A DNA stretch of 64,000 nt. It comes from Gonium pectorale (taxonomy: Eukaryota > Chlorophyta > Chlorophyceae > Chlamydomonadales > Volvocaceae). Below, piece after piece: positions 13,101 through 26,900 of the stretch. A model generated the notes under the pieces. That model made no database searches, had not been told where the DNA came from, and saw only the letters and a program-made list of their open reading frames with translations. Numbering within the stretch: the stretch's first letter is position 1; each line of letters begins with the position of its first letter. Location of the stretch: NCBI GenBank assembly GCA_001584585.1, contig LSYV01000079.1, positions 16,209-80,208 of the forward strand, in the 5' to 3' direction. The position numbers and the translations under genes were made by a program.

Positions 13101-14901
13101 GGAAGCGAATGGTGTCCGAGGCATGGTACACCTTGAGCTGGCTGAGAAGGGAAAGTTGCCGGCGGGGATGGGCGGGCAGGGTAGGGTAGGGGCCAGCATG
13201 ACGAGCTGAGGACACGCGCGGATTGGTGAGAGACGGCTGGGCAACGAGGGGTAATGGCTACAGCGCTGTCGGTAAAACAAGCTGCACAGCTGCGTTGCCC
13301 GGTACCCGACATGGGCGATGCACCGAAACCAAGCGAGCTAGCCAGCGTAGAGTATGAGAAGGTCCTTGTGCTTACCTAGGGTCGCGCCGCAGCTGCAGGA
13401 CCGCCATCGCCATCGCCACGAAGCCAATCAGGCAGTAGCCACCCACCAGGCCACCCATCATCAGCCGAGATGAGCTGCTGTCGGGGAGCTCCTGGAGCAG
13501 GCGGAGATGAAGCGGGGATGTGGCGACGGGTCATAAGGGTCGGATAGTGTTTCTCTGTCAACATGGAGCTCGTGGCGCACGTTCCCGCAACCGCAAGCGG
13601 GCTTAGTACGTGAAGTGGCGGTTGGCAGGCCGCAGGGCAACAGAAGACCATGAGGACATACGGCATGACCGTTGCTGGACCGAGCGTCTCTCTCTTTCGG
13701 ATGACGGCTGACCGCAGCACACATTACTCGGGCGCCTTAACCTGTTTGTAACAACAGGTAATTCCGGTTGTATGCCGTTCCGCCTGGACGCCGTGCATGC
13801 CCGCACCTGCACCGACACGCCCAGCACCACGAAGGGGAAGCTGCCAAGGAAGGCCGCCATGAAGATCCCGAAGCGGGCATCCACGTCGCCGAACGCCACC
13901 GCGCCGAACACCATGAGCAGGTCGTCTGCCACGCCCGTTAGCTGCCGCCACGCGGACAGCGCGGCGGAGCGGCGGAGCGATGACATCTGCGCCTCCGACT
14001 CGCGCAGCAGCAAACCCTCGTCGAGTGCACCGGACTGCGTGTGTCGGAAACGGATCGGGTGAATTGGACATACTCTTTGTATAGGCCCCCAAGCCCAGGA
14101 CAAGCCCAGGACGTAAGGGCTGGAAGATGCATGCCCCAGCACAACCAGATGTAGGCGCCCTTGACGCAGGGAAAGTGTTTTTCGGGTGAACCCGTGCCCC
14201 AGCCAGAACCGGCCCACCTGCATGACCAGGTACAGCGTCTTGTCCCACCGCCGCCTCGCGTGCTCTCGCCGCCGCACTGCCCGCTTCAGCACTGCTGCGA
14301 ACTCCTTGGCCCTTCGAGCGGCCGCCACTGCCGCCGCGACACCGCCATTGATCGGCCAGGCTGGCTTGACGCTGCCAGCACCGCTGACGGCGCCGCCCTT
14401 CGAAGCTCGCTTGCTGCCAAAAGCGCCCAGAGCAGCGGCCAGCGCCCCGCCTGGCCCGGGCTCGCCCTTCACGGGCGGCCCTTTGTCCAGTTTTACCTGC
14501 TTGTCCTTCTGCTCATTCTTCTTTTGAGTCTTCTTGTCTTTCTCCTTCTTGGCGGCCACCGCTGAGTCCACGACCCGATCGGCCTCGTCCCCGGTGGAGT
14601 CTGAATCGCTGCCGGAGCCCCCAGCTGCACCGCCTCTCCCTCCTCCAGCAGCGGTACCCTCGCCACCTTTGCCTTTGCCCTTCCCTGCGCCTGCCGCAAT
14701 GCGCGCGGCACAGCGGCGCGCATTGGACATAAGGCGTGCGCCTGCCCAGGTGGAGTGCAGCTGCGCCGCCTCCGCCTCACGCAGGGCCTCCTGCAGCGGG
14801 GCCAGGTCCTTGCGGCGGCGGGGGGCTTTCGTCGACCAAAAGCTAGAGTCCAGGTTCATGGGTGAGAGCTTCTTGCTGTCTCCCTCATCAAGGTCCATCT
14901 C
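10160..14901 (-). other. giant gene, C-terminal membrane domain and acidic tail
   Basis: Exons: 14218-14901, 13807-14034, 13376-13491, 13018-13141, 12703-12822, 12321-12458, 11915-12229, 11599-11724, 11271-11397, 10160-10989. The first exon encodes a Gly/Lys/Ser-rich linker with a very basic stretch. Membrane segments follow, for example FMAAFLGSFPFVVLGVSV, GGYCLIGFVAMAMAVL, FALLAFMVVWIAVFF, YGAVAAMLALGLYVP, AVLAALTAIMWPCCIGW and WIYVYVLFAGWATIWF. Between two of them lies a short loop with Cys residues (LNC...ITCW), weakly reminiscent of the Cys loops in algal TmcB/TmcC-type sensor proteins. The last exon encodes a basic segment, a proline run and a strongly acidic tail, probably cytosolic. 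Confidence 0.65.
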
Positions 14902-17900
14902 CTGGGTGGGCGATCGGGAGTACGGTATGGGGCAGGTACAGACATATTGGTTGGAGCCGGCGGCTGCGAGCGGGTGTCAAGCGGGGAGGGCGCGCTAGTG
15001 CAGCACTGGTATCTCTGCTCAGGCTACATGTCTTACGCCGAAGCACGCAGTGGATCACGCGGCACGAGCAAGCACCCTTCACGCGTTTCCGGCCAATGCA
15101 CAGGTCCCCAAGCCACTGCCAGCTAAGACAGTGCCGTACGTTTTCGGCCTCCTTGACAGCGTGCTCCATAGCGGTGTGCAGCTCGGCCAGCTCCGCCTCC
15201 AGATCCTCGTCGTCAGCGGGCCGCTCGTTGATGGAGCGATCGAGCTTGAGCGCGATCTGGACGTACAGTTTGGCACAGTGCAGTAGATGCGCAAGGTAAT
15301 CATGGCAACTATGTGAACACGGTTACAGCTCCCAGCAGCCTCCTCACGTCCGCAGGCACCGAACGCGAGGCTCCCCCGTTCGAGCAGCGTGTGTCGCGCT
15401 GAAGGATCGGCCGTCGGGAGCCGTGCTTCCTGGGACATGCCTGTTCCTGGAGGTTCCTCGCTCCCTGCTGACCCCTCTGCTCGTCCCCAGCCTGCTGCTG
15501 CCCACCTGGCGGTGCCGTCGGAGGTTACGTGCGGTGCTGAGCTCCCGCAGGTAGGTCTTGCGCTCCGACAGCAGCGGCACCACGCGCCAGGTGAGGCACA
15601 CCAGCGCTGTGCAGAACAATAGGAGAGCCCGCGCTGCCAGGCCACCTGGCCCGGAAGCAAGGGAGGGACCAGGATGATCCAGGAATACACATGCGCCAGT
15701 GACCAAGCAGGCACCTGGGGCCTCGTATTGGGGCCCTGTCGGCCCCTAACAACCCCAACATAAGCTCTCTCCCAGGTTCCCATCTCGTCCCTCCCCATGG
15801 ACTCGACACCGCGCCTCACCCGATAACAGCGTCTTCTCCATCCAGGCGTCCAGCTGCTCGCCCAGGGTGCGGAAGCTGCCCTTGCCGCGCCTCGCGGCCG
15901 CACCGTCCTTGCCCGCCTCCGCCTGCGCCACAGCCGCTGCCATACACCGCAACACCACTGAGTGCTCATTCCCTGCGTTCCGGCCCCGCTCCCACTGCGA
16001 TGGGCAGAAGGGCACCAATGGGGCAAATGTGCATCATGAAACGGTGTGCAGATCGGAGCAAGCATTGAAGGGTAACACGACGGTTTCCGCACGTAGTAGC
16101 GGAAACCTTGGTTTTCTGCGTTCGGCTGGCTAGCGTTGTGCACGTCGGTGCAGTTCGTTAGTACGGCAGTACGAGGCCGGTGGGCCAGTGTTTTTTAGGT
16201 AGCCGCACCGGTCGGTGCTAGCTCATTCGCGAGTTTTCTTTCGTCAGATCTGACACCGCCGGGCCGAACTGAGCCAAACTACGTTACAGTCCCTTGCCAG
16301 TCTCGGCTCGGTGGATCAGGGCTCGCCCCCCATCCCCGCAGAAGACTCTCTTTGCTGCTTGCAGGTACCCTACCCGCGGCGGAGCCGCGGCTAAGCGACG
16401 CAAGACGCAATGCTGGAAACGGTCGATGGGGTGGGCTTTCGTGCACTCCTGCGGATCAACTGTGCTTTTGCTGGAGCCGTTCACTGCTCTCCATCCCTGT
16501 TTCTCTTATGCGAGACTCCTCAAGTTTCGCCCACCTGGAATGGTAACGTCGCGTCGCCGCCTATCGGCAAGACCTTCGTCACTTGGATCCCATACAGTAG
16601 CGCCGCCAGGCGACGCAGCGGACCACCAGCAGCGGTGCCGGCGCCTGGCTTCGTAGCAGGGGGTTTCGCTGACCCCAGTGCCTGCTGCTCGCCATTCGCT
16701 TTGTCCGTGGCGGGCGCATTGGCCTTGATGGCGTCAGGGCTGTTGGCCTGCAAGCCGGGTAGCTCCTCCTGTGCGGCGCTGATGGACCTGCAGGCATATG
16801 GAGACGCAGCAAAGAACGGTTGAAGTTGCTCTCGTCTTCGAACCCAGCACAATACGTGTAGTTCTAACGGCGAGGGAGGTGGCAACGTACGGGCAATGCA
16901 TGCTCGGTGCAGCTTCAAGATGTATTAACGACCGCGCGATGCATTGCCCACCTGCAAACGCTAGCCAAAAAGGCAAGCGTATGCCGGTGCGCGGCAGGCT
17001 TCCGCAGGCACGCCTCCAGCTCCGCGCCAGCGCCGTAGCGTGCCAGCTGCCGCACGCTGAGGAGCGGCCGGATTGCGTGGTGGGCGGGATGCCGTAGCAG
17101 CACAGCGGGACCTTTAGGAGCGTCCGCATCCTTATTAGCCTTGATGGCCCCGCCTCCGCCACTAGAGGCGCCATCTGCCTTCTGGCCCGACTCCTCCGGG
17201 TCCGCCTCTTCCTCGTCCGCAGACTCCTCGCCCTCGCCTTCCTTGTGGCTGTCGGCCGCCGCGGCGCCTATCGGGCGGGCACCCTCCTTCTTGGCCTTGA
17301 CCGGTCGGGCGTAGCGCTTCAGCAGCGCGGCGAAGGTGCCCTTGCTGTCGCGCTCCATGCACAGCTTGAGTTCCTGTGGTACAACATTACAGCGCCATGC
17401 AGGAGTTGTGGCTTCATGGTCCGAAGGATCACAAGGACTTCGTACCAGCACACAGGGGCTCCCCGTTCCCGTTCTCATCCCCCCTGCCCACCTCCAGCGC
17501 CGCATCGATGTGCCATGTGTAGTTCTTGTACGCGGTGGCCAGCCGCTGCAGCAGCTCCAGGACCTCGTCAGCGACACCCGGGTCGGTCAGGACAGCCCGC
17601 AGCTGGCAGCCTGACGACAACGGGTCCAGTTGCAGCTGCAGGAGGAGGAGCATGCGCCAGGTAATGCGGTTGCCAAGGTGTTGGAACGACATGGCTACTT
17701 GAAGGCAAGGGCATTGATGAGATTAACCCGCTGCCCGCCCGCGGCTAGGAGGCCATGACGTGCAGCGCGAACGGCACAAAAAGCACCGCAAACGTGATAG
17801 TGGAGAAGCCCCTCACCTGCTCTGCTGTCGGAATGAAGTCGCCACTGTGTGCCCTCAGCCTTGCGGCCGCCGCCTTGCGCTGGCTGGCCATGAAGGCGTA

Positions 17901-20900
17901 TGTGCCGGGGCCCGCCACCGTTGGGGCCACCACAGCCGCAGACGCGGCAGAGCGCCACTGCCTCGTCAGCATTTTGAGCAGGTCGGTCTCGTACTCTGAG
18001 GAGCCGAGCAGGAGACCGCCATGGTGAGAAAGCGTAGAAAAAGGTAGCACCCGTGCGCCCGGATGCGAGCGTGAACATGCCTGCCTCTGAGAAGCGCCAA
18101 ACGCTGATCAGCTTCCCCGTCAGTACTCACCCAGGATGAGCTCGATATTTGTGTTTCCGAAGATCTTGGTGATTGAATCGCGCTGAATGATGGGGATCGA
18201 CTGGTCGGCCGCGGCAACCAGAGGCGACACCACGCGGTCCACAAGCGCCTGGTGGACATGGTTTGGGACAGAGGAGGCGTTCAGTCACGGGAGTAGCAGC
18301 CAGGGCATGGGCACACGCCCTACACACACGCTGAAAAGGGATGTACGACTGGCCACCATTCGAAGCGTGTGGCTTCGCGCGGAGTGCCGCACCTGCATGT
18401 CAGACACGAAGCCCCACACCTCCTCCGCCGCCAGCCGCAACGCGCTCGCCGCAAACACCTCGTCGCAGCCGCCCAGCGGAGGCGCCAGCCCGTCCAGCGC
18501 AGCAGCCTCGGCCGCGGTGGCGCGGGCCAAGGCGCCGAAGCCGGAGGCCAGGTCCAGCGCAGCATCGGATCCGATCTGTACACAGCAAACACGTTATGAA
18601 GGCATCTTACTTCAGCACAACGGTAAAGACGGGTATGAGAAGGTACCGCATCGTGGCTCGTAGTAGTTTCTCGGCAAGCCGTGGCATACAACACAGACCG
18701 GCGCACCTGGGATGCTGCCGCCGCCAGAGTCCTGCCCAAGAGCAGCTGCTGCGCTCCCGGGAGCGGGCCCACCGGGGTCTCCAAACCCTCGTCCAGCGGG
18801 TCATTGTGCACCGCGCGCGGCCCCGCCCCAGCGCCAAGGTCCAGCAGCAGCTCAAGGAGCGCGCTATCGCGAGGGTGTCCGCCGAGCAGCCTGCGCAACA
18901 CGTACAGCGTGTGGCCCTTTGAGCTTCAGCTCAACGCAACGAAAGACTCACTAGCCTCGTCTGGAGCTGTCTCATCCTGCATATCTGGAAGGCACTAGAG
19001 TGGCTATACGCTTGCAGAAGCCAGCGCCAGCTGGGACGCTTACACTCCAGCGCCACCCCGCCTGCAAACACGAGCACACCTGTCGTCCGGGTCCGCGCTG
19101 CTGCCGCCGACCGGTGCCTCGCGAGGGGCCGGAACGCCCGCGATGGCGTCCAACCACGAACCAGAGGCTCTGCTGCTGCTGCTGGTGCCTCCGGCCTGGC
19201 CAGGAGCTGCGCCGGGTCCCATCAGGGCGCCTGAGTCCTTGACACAGCGGAGGATGGTCTCCAGCGCGGCGCCCTCGTCAGTGTACCCAGCACTGGGACC
19301 AGCCGCTCCATCTTTGAGGTACCTGCAGGCCAAATGCAGTTGCGAACATGTTCGGGCGCCAAGTTACAAGTGCCCTACAGAGGCCACGAAGCTATGAGGC
19401 AGTACGTGAGCGACCTCTCAGCCACGCGCTCGCACCCACCTTGCTGCGCTGCGCAGGTTGGCATACGTGATCCACGCACAGCGCTGCACCTCGCACAGCT
19501 CTGAGGGTGACACGCAGTCCAGTCCTGCCAAGCTCACGGAGGGCAGCCACGTGGCGGGGTCTCCAGCCCCATCGGCGCCTGAGGAGGGTCGCAAGAGGGG
19601 CTCCTTAGCGCTACTCGACAGTGGGGTCCAGCATGTTGCAAGGGTACACGACAAGCTTTCCTTACGTGGCCGGCAAAGTGGCCAACAAACGCAATCAACT
19701 TCAATGGAGAACTTGATATGCCTGGAAGTCACAGCGTAGAGCCAGCAGGATGCCCATCGCCTCCTGCGGACCCAACTACCTGATCGGCCCAGCGCACGGC
19801 GGACAGCAGCCAGCCGCCCGCCGCCGTCATCAGCAACGATGGGCCCCACGGCGCCTCGGGCCGAAGCGCCCGCACCAAGCGACTGTTGCTGTTTTTCAGA
19901 TGCGATCCACAGCTCCTGTTAGGCGGTGCGTATCAATGGAAGGGACACGAAGCACGCGGGGACAAGTTGCAGAAAACAGCGTAATTGCAGCCGACCTCAG
20001 ATCAAGCCGCCCCCTGTGGCTACTATCTTCGTGGCTGGATCTTATCTATGGATGGTGGCGCCCGTTGCTAAATACCGGATTACCTGCTTAACCGTTGCCT
20101 GTGCCTCGGCCTCGTGCTTCCTGCGGCATGAAGACGGCGTGCCGTGTTCGCTAGTTGGCTGCAACATTAGGCTTATGGGAACCTGCCTCTGGCCTAAACA
20201 GTCACATCAGAAATGCAATAGTGTTGCAGGGCTTGGCAAGGCGTGCACTGCGCGCCGTGCCCTTTCCGGTTCCATCATGCTTCCGTTCTGGCGCCTCCAC
20301 GCTTTTACCCCCACAGATGCAATCGCGCGTATTCGCACATCAACGCGCACCACGCAGCAGGCCTACTTACCGCAGAGTCTCAAGGGCGTGCGACCTGTCC
20401 CAGAAGGCTTGTGACAGCTGGTTCTGAACCGCCTTCGCAGCGTGCTGCCACCGCTGAGCCGCCAAGGACGGTCCTGCCACCTGTTCCTCCCCAGAAGCAA
20501 CGCCCTGCTTTGCCGCTGTGGTCGGGCGGGATCGGCCACTAACGCCGTCGTTGGCACCCTGTGGCTCGAGAAAGTCACCTGCAGTACGGCGGACGAGAGC
20601 TTCGTATTCAGCCCCACTCTGCGTCGATGTGAGGTGCTACTTCAGAAAGGCCCGTGCAAGCCCTAAGCTCAGAGCGCATGGTAAGGCAAGGATTTGTAAA
20701 GCGTCAGTACTCACCTGGAAACAATCGCCTCGCGTCTGAGTCCAAAACGTGCCCCACCCACCTGCCCTGTGTCGCAGGTACGCCAGCAGAAACTCGCGGT
20801 ATGACACCTCTCCGTCGCCGCTGACATCCAGCTCCTGCGATTTCGACGCGGCGAGCACGCCAGATTGGAGAGGCCATGGAAAAAGGCAAGTTCCGGGCTC

Positions 20901-23900
20901 ACGGGTGTTGGGACCAGGATTCCGGGATCACAAACTCAAAGATGATTGCCCTTACCTGCAACCACTCGCGCGGCATCGGCGACGCAGCGTGTGCGGCGAA
21001 TATGGCTCCCACCGCTCCGGCCTCGTCGCCAACGTCCACTATTCGCTCTCCAAGCAAGGGCGCGTCACTCGACCAAGAGATCCACCTGCGTTACCGCGGA
21101 ATGATAAGAGCGTTGTAGCAGTAGTCGATGAGTCGCCGGCACTCGCTCATCCCTCCTTTAGCCTTTGTTGCCAGCCTTATCATCCGCTGCTGCCCCATGG
21201 TCAGGCGCTGCCCCAACCCTCCCCTGTTCGACCTGGTCATCCTATGCCGCCCCACCCCACCCGGCCCCATCGCATGAACCCGCTATGCAACCTATTCGTG
21301 CAACTCGAAACTGGCACGCCTTGTATAACTTGTATAGAATGGCCTACACACTCTGAGCCGACCTGTGCGCAGCAGGCCTGCGGCACAGTAGCACCGCCGG
21401 CAGTCCTGCGCCCCACAGTGACCCTGCGGCGTGCGGATCGGCCCGTCGCAGCCCGCGTGGCAGCCGGCTGAACACCAGGCTGAAGAAGGGCAGGGCGACG
21501 CTGGCCTCGCGCCGCGGCACAGCGGTACCGGCCACTGCGGCCGCCTCCCACATGGTGACCGGCAGGAACGCAACCACGGAGCCGGGCCGCGGCTCCCGGC
21601 GTCCTGCTGTAAAGCGAAAGGCAGAAACGGGACCGTGAACAAACAATAACCAGTACATATGAGACATGATGTGATACTGAGCCTCAACGCAACGTGGTAC
21701 ATCCATGCTGGCATTGTTCGACACGTACCCGACGACGTGCGGTTAGCCGCGTTGTCGGCCTTGCCCTCAATCACCAGTGGATGCGCCACCGCCTGCCTTA
21801 GTCCCTCGCGGCTGTGGAAGCACACATACATGAGCCTGCCGCCGCGCGTGGGTGCCCGCGTTCCATCAGCTCCGGCAAGGCCGTCGCTGGTCGTGGGCGC
21901 TCCTGTGTCCGCCACCGCTCGGGCAGCCCGCTCGCTGTCGCTGCACATGAGCACCAAGGGCGGCTCGCTGAGGCTGTGCTGCTTCTGCAGCAGCGCGGCG
22001 AGCTCTGAGGGCTCAAGCATCGCCAAGGCTGGGCCGCCAGCCACTGCCCAGAAATGGTCCGACTGCTGCCACAAAGGGAGAGCCTGAAGGGCGGCGACGG
22101 AAGGATGAAAATGTATTCGTCTCTAGATGCATGAGATACTGCTAGGGGCGCCTCAGCAACCAGTACGACAAGCGCCAAGCCTGTCTGGCACGGGATGATT
22201 CCCATGAGCAGCACGCGGCCCACCACCTTAAGCCCAGTCCCCACTTACTCCGGCCGCCTCCTCGTGCTCCCTCAGTGCTGCCAGCAGCAGCGGCTGAAAC
22301 TCCAGCACCCCGCTCAGCAGCGTCATAGCCCGCGCCTCGGAGCGCCGGCCGCGGCACATGCCCCATACAAGCCGCCGGGCGAAGGCGGAGTCCGAAGCCA
22401 GGCTGCACCAGGACGCAAACATTCAAGTAACGAATGTTTGATTCCGAGCTAACGAGCTTTAGGGTACAGTAGGACGGCATTGATGTCAGTGCATACTCGC
22501 GTCACACGGCTACAAGCGGATGCGGTGACGGGGTGCCAAGAGGGAGTCTATGAACCCACCTGAGCAACTTGGCCTCGACCTCCCGCCTGAGGTCAGGCGA
22601 GACGTCGCTGGACATGAGGATGGTCATCATGGTCTGCAGCGACTGCTCCCACGTCGTGTGGTATGTGCACGAGGCCATGCGCGTGATGCGCGAGATGACG
22701 TCCTGGAGGGAGCCCAGCGGGGTCAACACAGCGATGGCAGGCGTTGAGCTAGCTTCGGCACGTCAGCGCGGGGCCAAAATGCCGTGTCTCTTGCCAGCAG
22801 CCAAGATCATCTGGGTTGCACGACAAGCGCGGCGTGCCGGAGCACTGATGGCCAACACAGATGGAATTGCATCTTGCAGCATGTAATCTTACCTGCACCT
22901 CTAGCGTGCTGCGGGGCGGCCAGTTCATCCTGCAGATTGGTGGAAGGAGCACGGGCTGGAACATAGGAAGGTAGCAAGGGTACATCACCAGCAGGGTGTG
23001 ATTAGTTCCGGGGAGCTGCGCATCGCACGCTCTCGGACGTTTCTATCATGGCGTCCGCAGCGGGCAGGGACGAAGATGGATGTGAACGGCACCGCGGTAT
23101 TCGAAGTTATCAGACAGCCCACGCATACATGCCCGTACCTCCCCGCCAGTTTGTTCCACTGGGCCGTGAACACGATGCAGCCCCGATCCGTGCTCTCCTT
23201 GTCCTGGTTCTGTGGCAGTGGGCAAGAATGGGGTTAAGAGCCGGGAGATCAGCGCCAAGAGAGTATGGGCCATTGCGATACATCCCAACCAAAAGGCAAT
23301 ATCGAAAAAACATATATTAAGCATTTACAGGTGTTACGGGCGCTGCACTTGAAGTGTACACGGCATGCAGGGGCAGGGCAGTTATGCGCAGCCCCCATAC
23401 CCGCCTCACCATTTCCGCAATGCCGCTTGCCGTGGGTGTCTCCAGCACCTGTGCAACAAACCCGTCACTTCACGAGGAGCGCTCGGTTGCAGGGCAGACA
23501 TGCCGGATGCCGTAGCAATAGAACTGCAAGGTTCGCGAACCAACCCATCAACAGCGTGCAGCTGCCCAAGTGGACCACCTCCCAACCGACCTTCTGTAGC
23601 CGAGCGATGTCTTTCTTGCGGAGCTTCTTGCCGGCGAGGTCCTCAACGTCGTCGTTGCCCTACGATAAAAGACCCGGCGGCGGGAGCAAGGTTGATGAGA
23701 TGAGCATCTCCCCATACAGAGGCTGCAACAGGTGCCGCCTCTTGGTTCTTGAAGCGTATCGTGTTCGCTGTTAACGCCGAAGTCCTGGCAGTGAACAACG
23801 CGGCCTGCGACCCAAACGGCGCCAGCACATAGTCCCGATCACAGCCATCGAGTGGCTGCCTGCTCACCAGGTTGAGGGGGGCCAGAGACAGGAGCGACGC

Positions 23901-26900
23901 CAGCACGTTGGTCTCGGTTCGGGTCCAAGGCACAGTGACGCTGGTGCCCTGACCCCACACGTCTTCCCGCTGGCTCCATGGGTCCTGAACAGGGGGGTGT
24001 GGGGACAGAAGCGCCAGGGTCTCGCCAGGACCTCAGCTCAATGAGGCCCAAGGATATCCTGGCGCAGCTCAAGGGCAGGCAGCCATTGAGGCCGGGGAAA
24101 GGTGCGCACGCATCCAATCACTGTACACAAGCCCTTTACACACACCCAATTACTGTACACGTGGCCCTTTACAACACGGCCGCAACCATACCCGTGCTTG
24201 GTCGTCGTACAAGGTGTGCAGCTTGACCTTCTTCATGGTGTCCCCTTCGTTCTGGATGGCGCCCAGGAGGAAGAGGCGCAGGAACCTGATGAAGGGTGAG
24301 CGGCATCGGAATAATAATTATTAAAGCCACGGCTGAGGATGTAATCAAGCATGCGAACATGCCGGTCAAAACTGAGTTCCAACTCTATCCTGCTGAGCTG
24401 TAGTAACATGTCTACAGTGCTCCATATGTGCCTGTCGAGCATCGCCATGGACGCTTGTGGCACGGCGATCGGTAGCGACTCTGCAGGACTCTGCAGGAAC
24501 AAGAGACCTAGCCGCCGCAAACTTGGGTGGTGCCTCACCTGTCAACCCAGCCAGTGATCCACCAAAGCGGGGGCACCGGCATCTGCCGCCAATTGCCACC
24601 AACCTGCTCCGCCACGTCCTCCAAGCGACCTGGGAATCAAAGGCATGTATTACATGAAGCCGGGCCTGTGCCCAGTGCAACGACTGCCCTGAGCCCCACG
24701 TCCTGATGGTGGTTTACCAGGCCGGGATAGACCTGGGTCCCCTTGGTGCGTAACCCGCAGGTGACCGCTGCCGCCCGTTCGCGACACTCCCACTCTCCCA
24801 CTGTGCTCTTGCCACCCGCAAACTCCATTGACCTTGTTATCCGGAACCCGATTCTATGCACACCCGATCAACGCACCACACAGCGCACCCATGCCACTAC
24901 TTACCGGCCATCGATTGGACTTGCTCCATCCGTACCACGTCCGGATTGCGCATCCAGAACTTGAACTCCTCCACTTTGCTGTGGGCCACAGGGCTGGCGC
25001 CCACGCACCCAGCCCGGCCGCCCACCGCCGACCGCGCCTGCCCCTGCCGGCGTGCCCCTCCGGGTCGGCTACCGCCAACTCCTGCGAAGTCCGCCCCTGC
25101 GTCAGGCGCGGCGCCGACGGCAGCTCCTTGCGCAGGCTGCGGGTGCTGGCAGGCTGCGGCCGGCTCCAGAATGTCAATGGGCACCGTTCGCATCAGCTGC
25201 ATGGCGTGTAGCTCAATCATGAGCGTGCGGCTGGTGTAGCTAAAGGATAGACGGAAGCCAAAGTTGCGCGGCCTGCGGGTCAGAGCACCCATCCGGGCGG
25301 AGACGTGGATGGCCCCGGTAGCTCAGATAAACATACAATACAATGTTGCAGCGGAGCGTTCGGGTACGGTAGCATGGATCGGAACAGTTGGCATGGACTA
25401 CAGGAGTGTGTGGGGGGTAGCATTACGGCCGGAATCCGCGGGCGGTCGGTGCTAAGGCAGACTTACAAGCAAGAACAGGGTAAGAGGGAGTTTATGCATA
25501 CTTGCGCATACACACGCACCGAAAGAGGTCAGTGATGTTCCACTCGGGATCTCCGGGCACGGCGGGAAGGAATAGACCGTCGACTGCTGCGGTGGTGACG
25601 CCATTGGGCAACTTGATCTGCAGGGGGAACAAGGTCAGGGTAGACGCGGAAGATGACATCTCCCATCCGTTGCGGTGGTCCTGACCGTTGCCTGGCAGGC
25701 CTACTGCAAAGCCATGCGCAGCAGATGTTGCCAAGAAGGCAGGCCGCATCGCAATCGGGACAACCTGCTGTTGTGCACTGGCGCTCGTTTGGGACGAGGA
25801 ATCAGCGCGCCATGCAAGCTAATGAACCCAAACCAGACCCACGCACGCACCCAGTCTAGGTCCCGCTGGCTGATGTGGCACAGCGTGCGCACGAATTTGA
25901 ACATGGTATCTGCCAGCTTGCGCAGCATGGTGTCGGGGAAAGGAGCACGGTGGCCGAAGGCGGCCCTCATGGATGTCACTGGTGGCAGCACCTCAGCCTG
26001 AATAGGAGCACGAGGAAGAGGACGGGCCCTAGCGCATGGGTCAGCATGTACACGTATCGACAAGCCACGGGAAATGGCTGCGCGAGCGTTGGTGGTCGGA
26101 CAGGATGCCGAATTTGCAGGGCGATCTGTTCAAGATGGAGTTTCCATGCAGAAGTACTGAGCGGATCCAGTAATGTGCCACTCGGAAATGTCAAGCATAA
26201 GGCGTCTCGCAGGGCCGTCAAGTAGCTTCATACGTACAATGCGGGCGTACGTCATGCCGTACTCCAAGTCGTCCTGGGTGTGGAACACTAGCACCGACGA
26301 CATGTCGCCACCTCCGCTGCCACCAGCGCCCCCGTTGCCTCCAGCACCTTTACCGCCTCCACCACCTTCCTCTGCCCGGTTCGCAGCGCCCTGAGCAGGG
26401 TGCACGGCCCCTGATCCTGCCTCTGCCTGATGACGCGGGTGGTGACGCTGATGGACCGATCTTGCCGGGTCCTGCGAAGCCTGCTGAGGTGACACCAGGG
26501 CGCGCTGCTGAGCGAGCTCGCAGGCGGCCGTGTAGGACTCCAGCAGCAGCGTCTCCGAGGCGTCCAGCAGGTCGCCCGGCAGATCGGCGGCCGCGGCTTC
26601 GGCACCCTTGCCGCGCGAGAATTGCTGCACATGGGCTCGCAGCAGCGCTCTCCGCGCAATCTTGATGTTGTTCGCGAAGTGCAGCATCTGTGTGCCCATG
26701 CGCAGAATGGACGACTCGCCTGTAGTTCGCGGGCGTTGCCGACCAATAGGGCCGGGCCGGAGTGGGGCGTAGGCACCCCGTTAGTAAGCGTGTGGTGCTG
26801 GCAGCCAACCATGTAACGGCACGCTCGCAAGACCATGCCAGTATGGGGCCACGCGCAGGTTCATGCAATCTGTCTGCGGGTAGCAATGTCCAACGGTCAC

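Noticed and set aside
15079..16143. A 354-codon minus-strand frame within the giant gene
   Set aside because: It runs through introns in the wrong phase for much of its length; the spliced exons 15140-15308, 15348-15429, 15529-15645 and 15820-15994 use more protein-like frames with good splice sites.
17755..17816. Hydrophobic segment (FSTITFAVLFVPFALHVMAS) that looks like a membrane helix of the giant protein
   Set aside because: It follows a strong donor (GTGAGG) after 17817 and the next exon joins in phase without it, so it is intronic.
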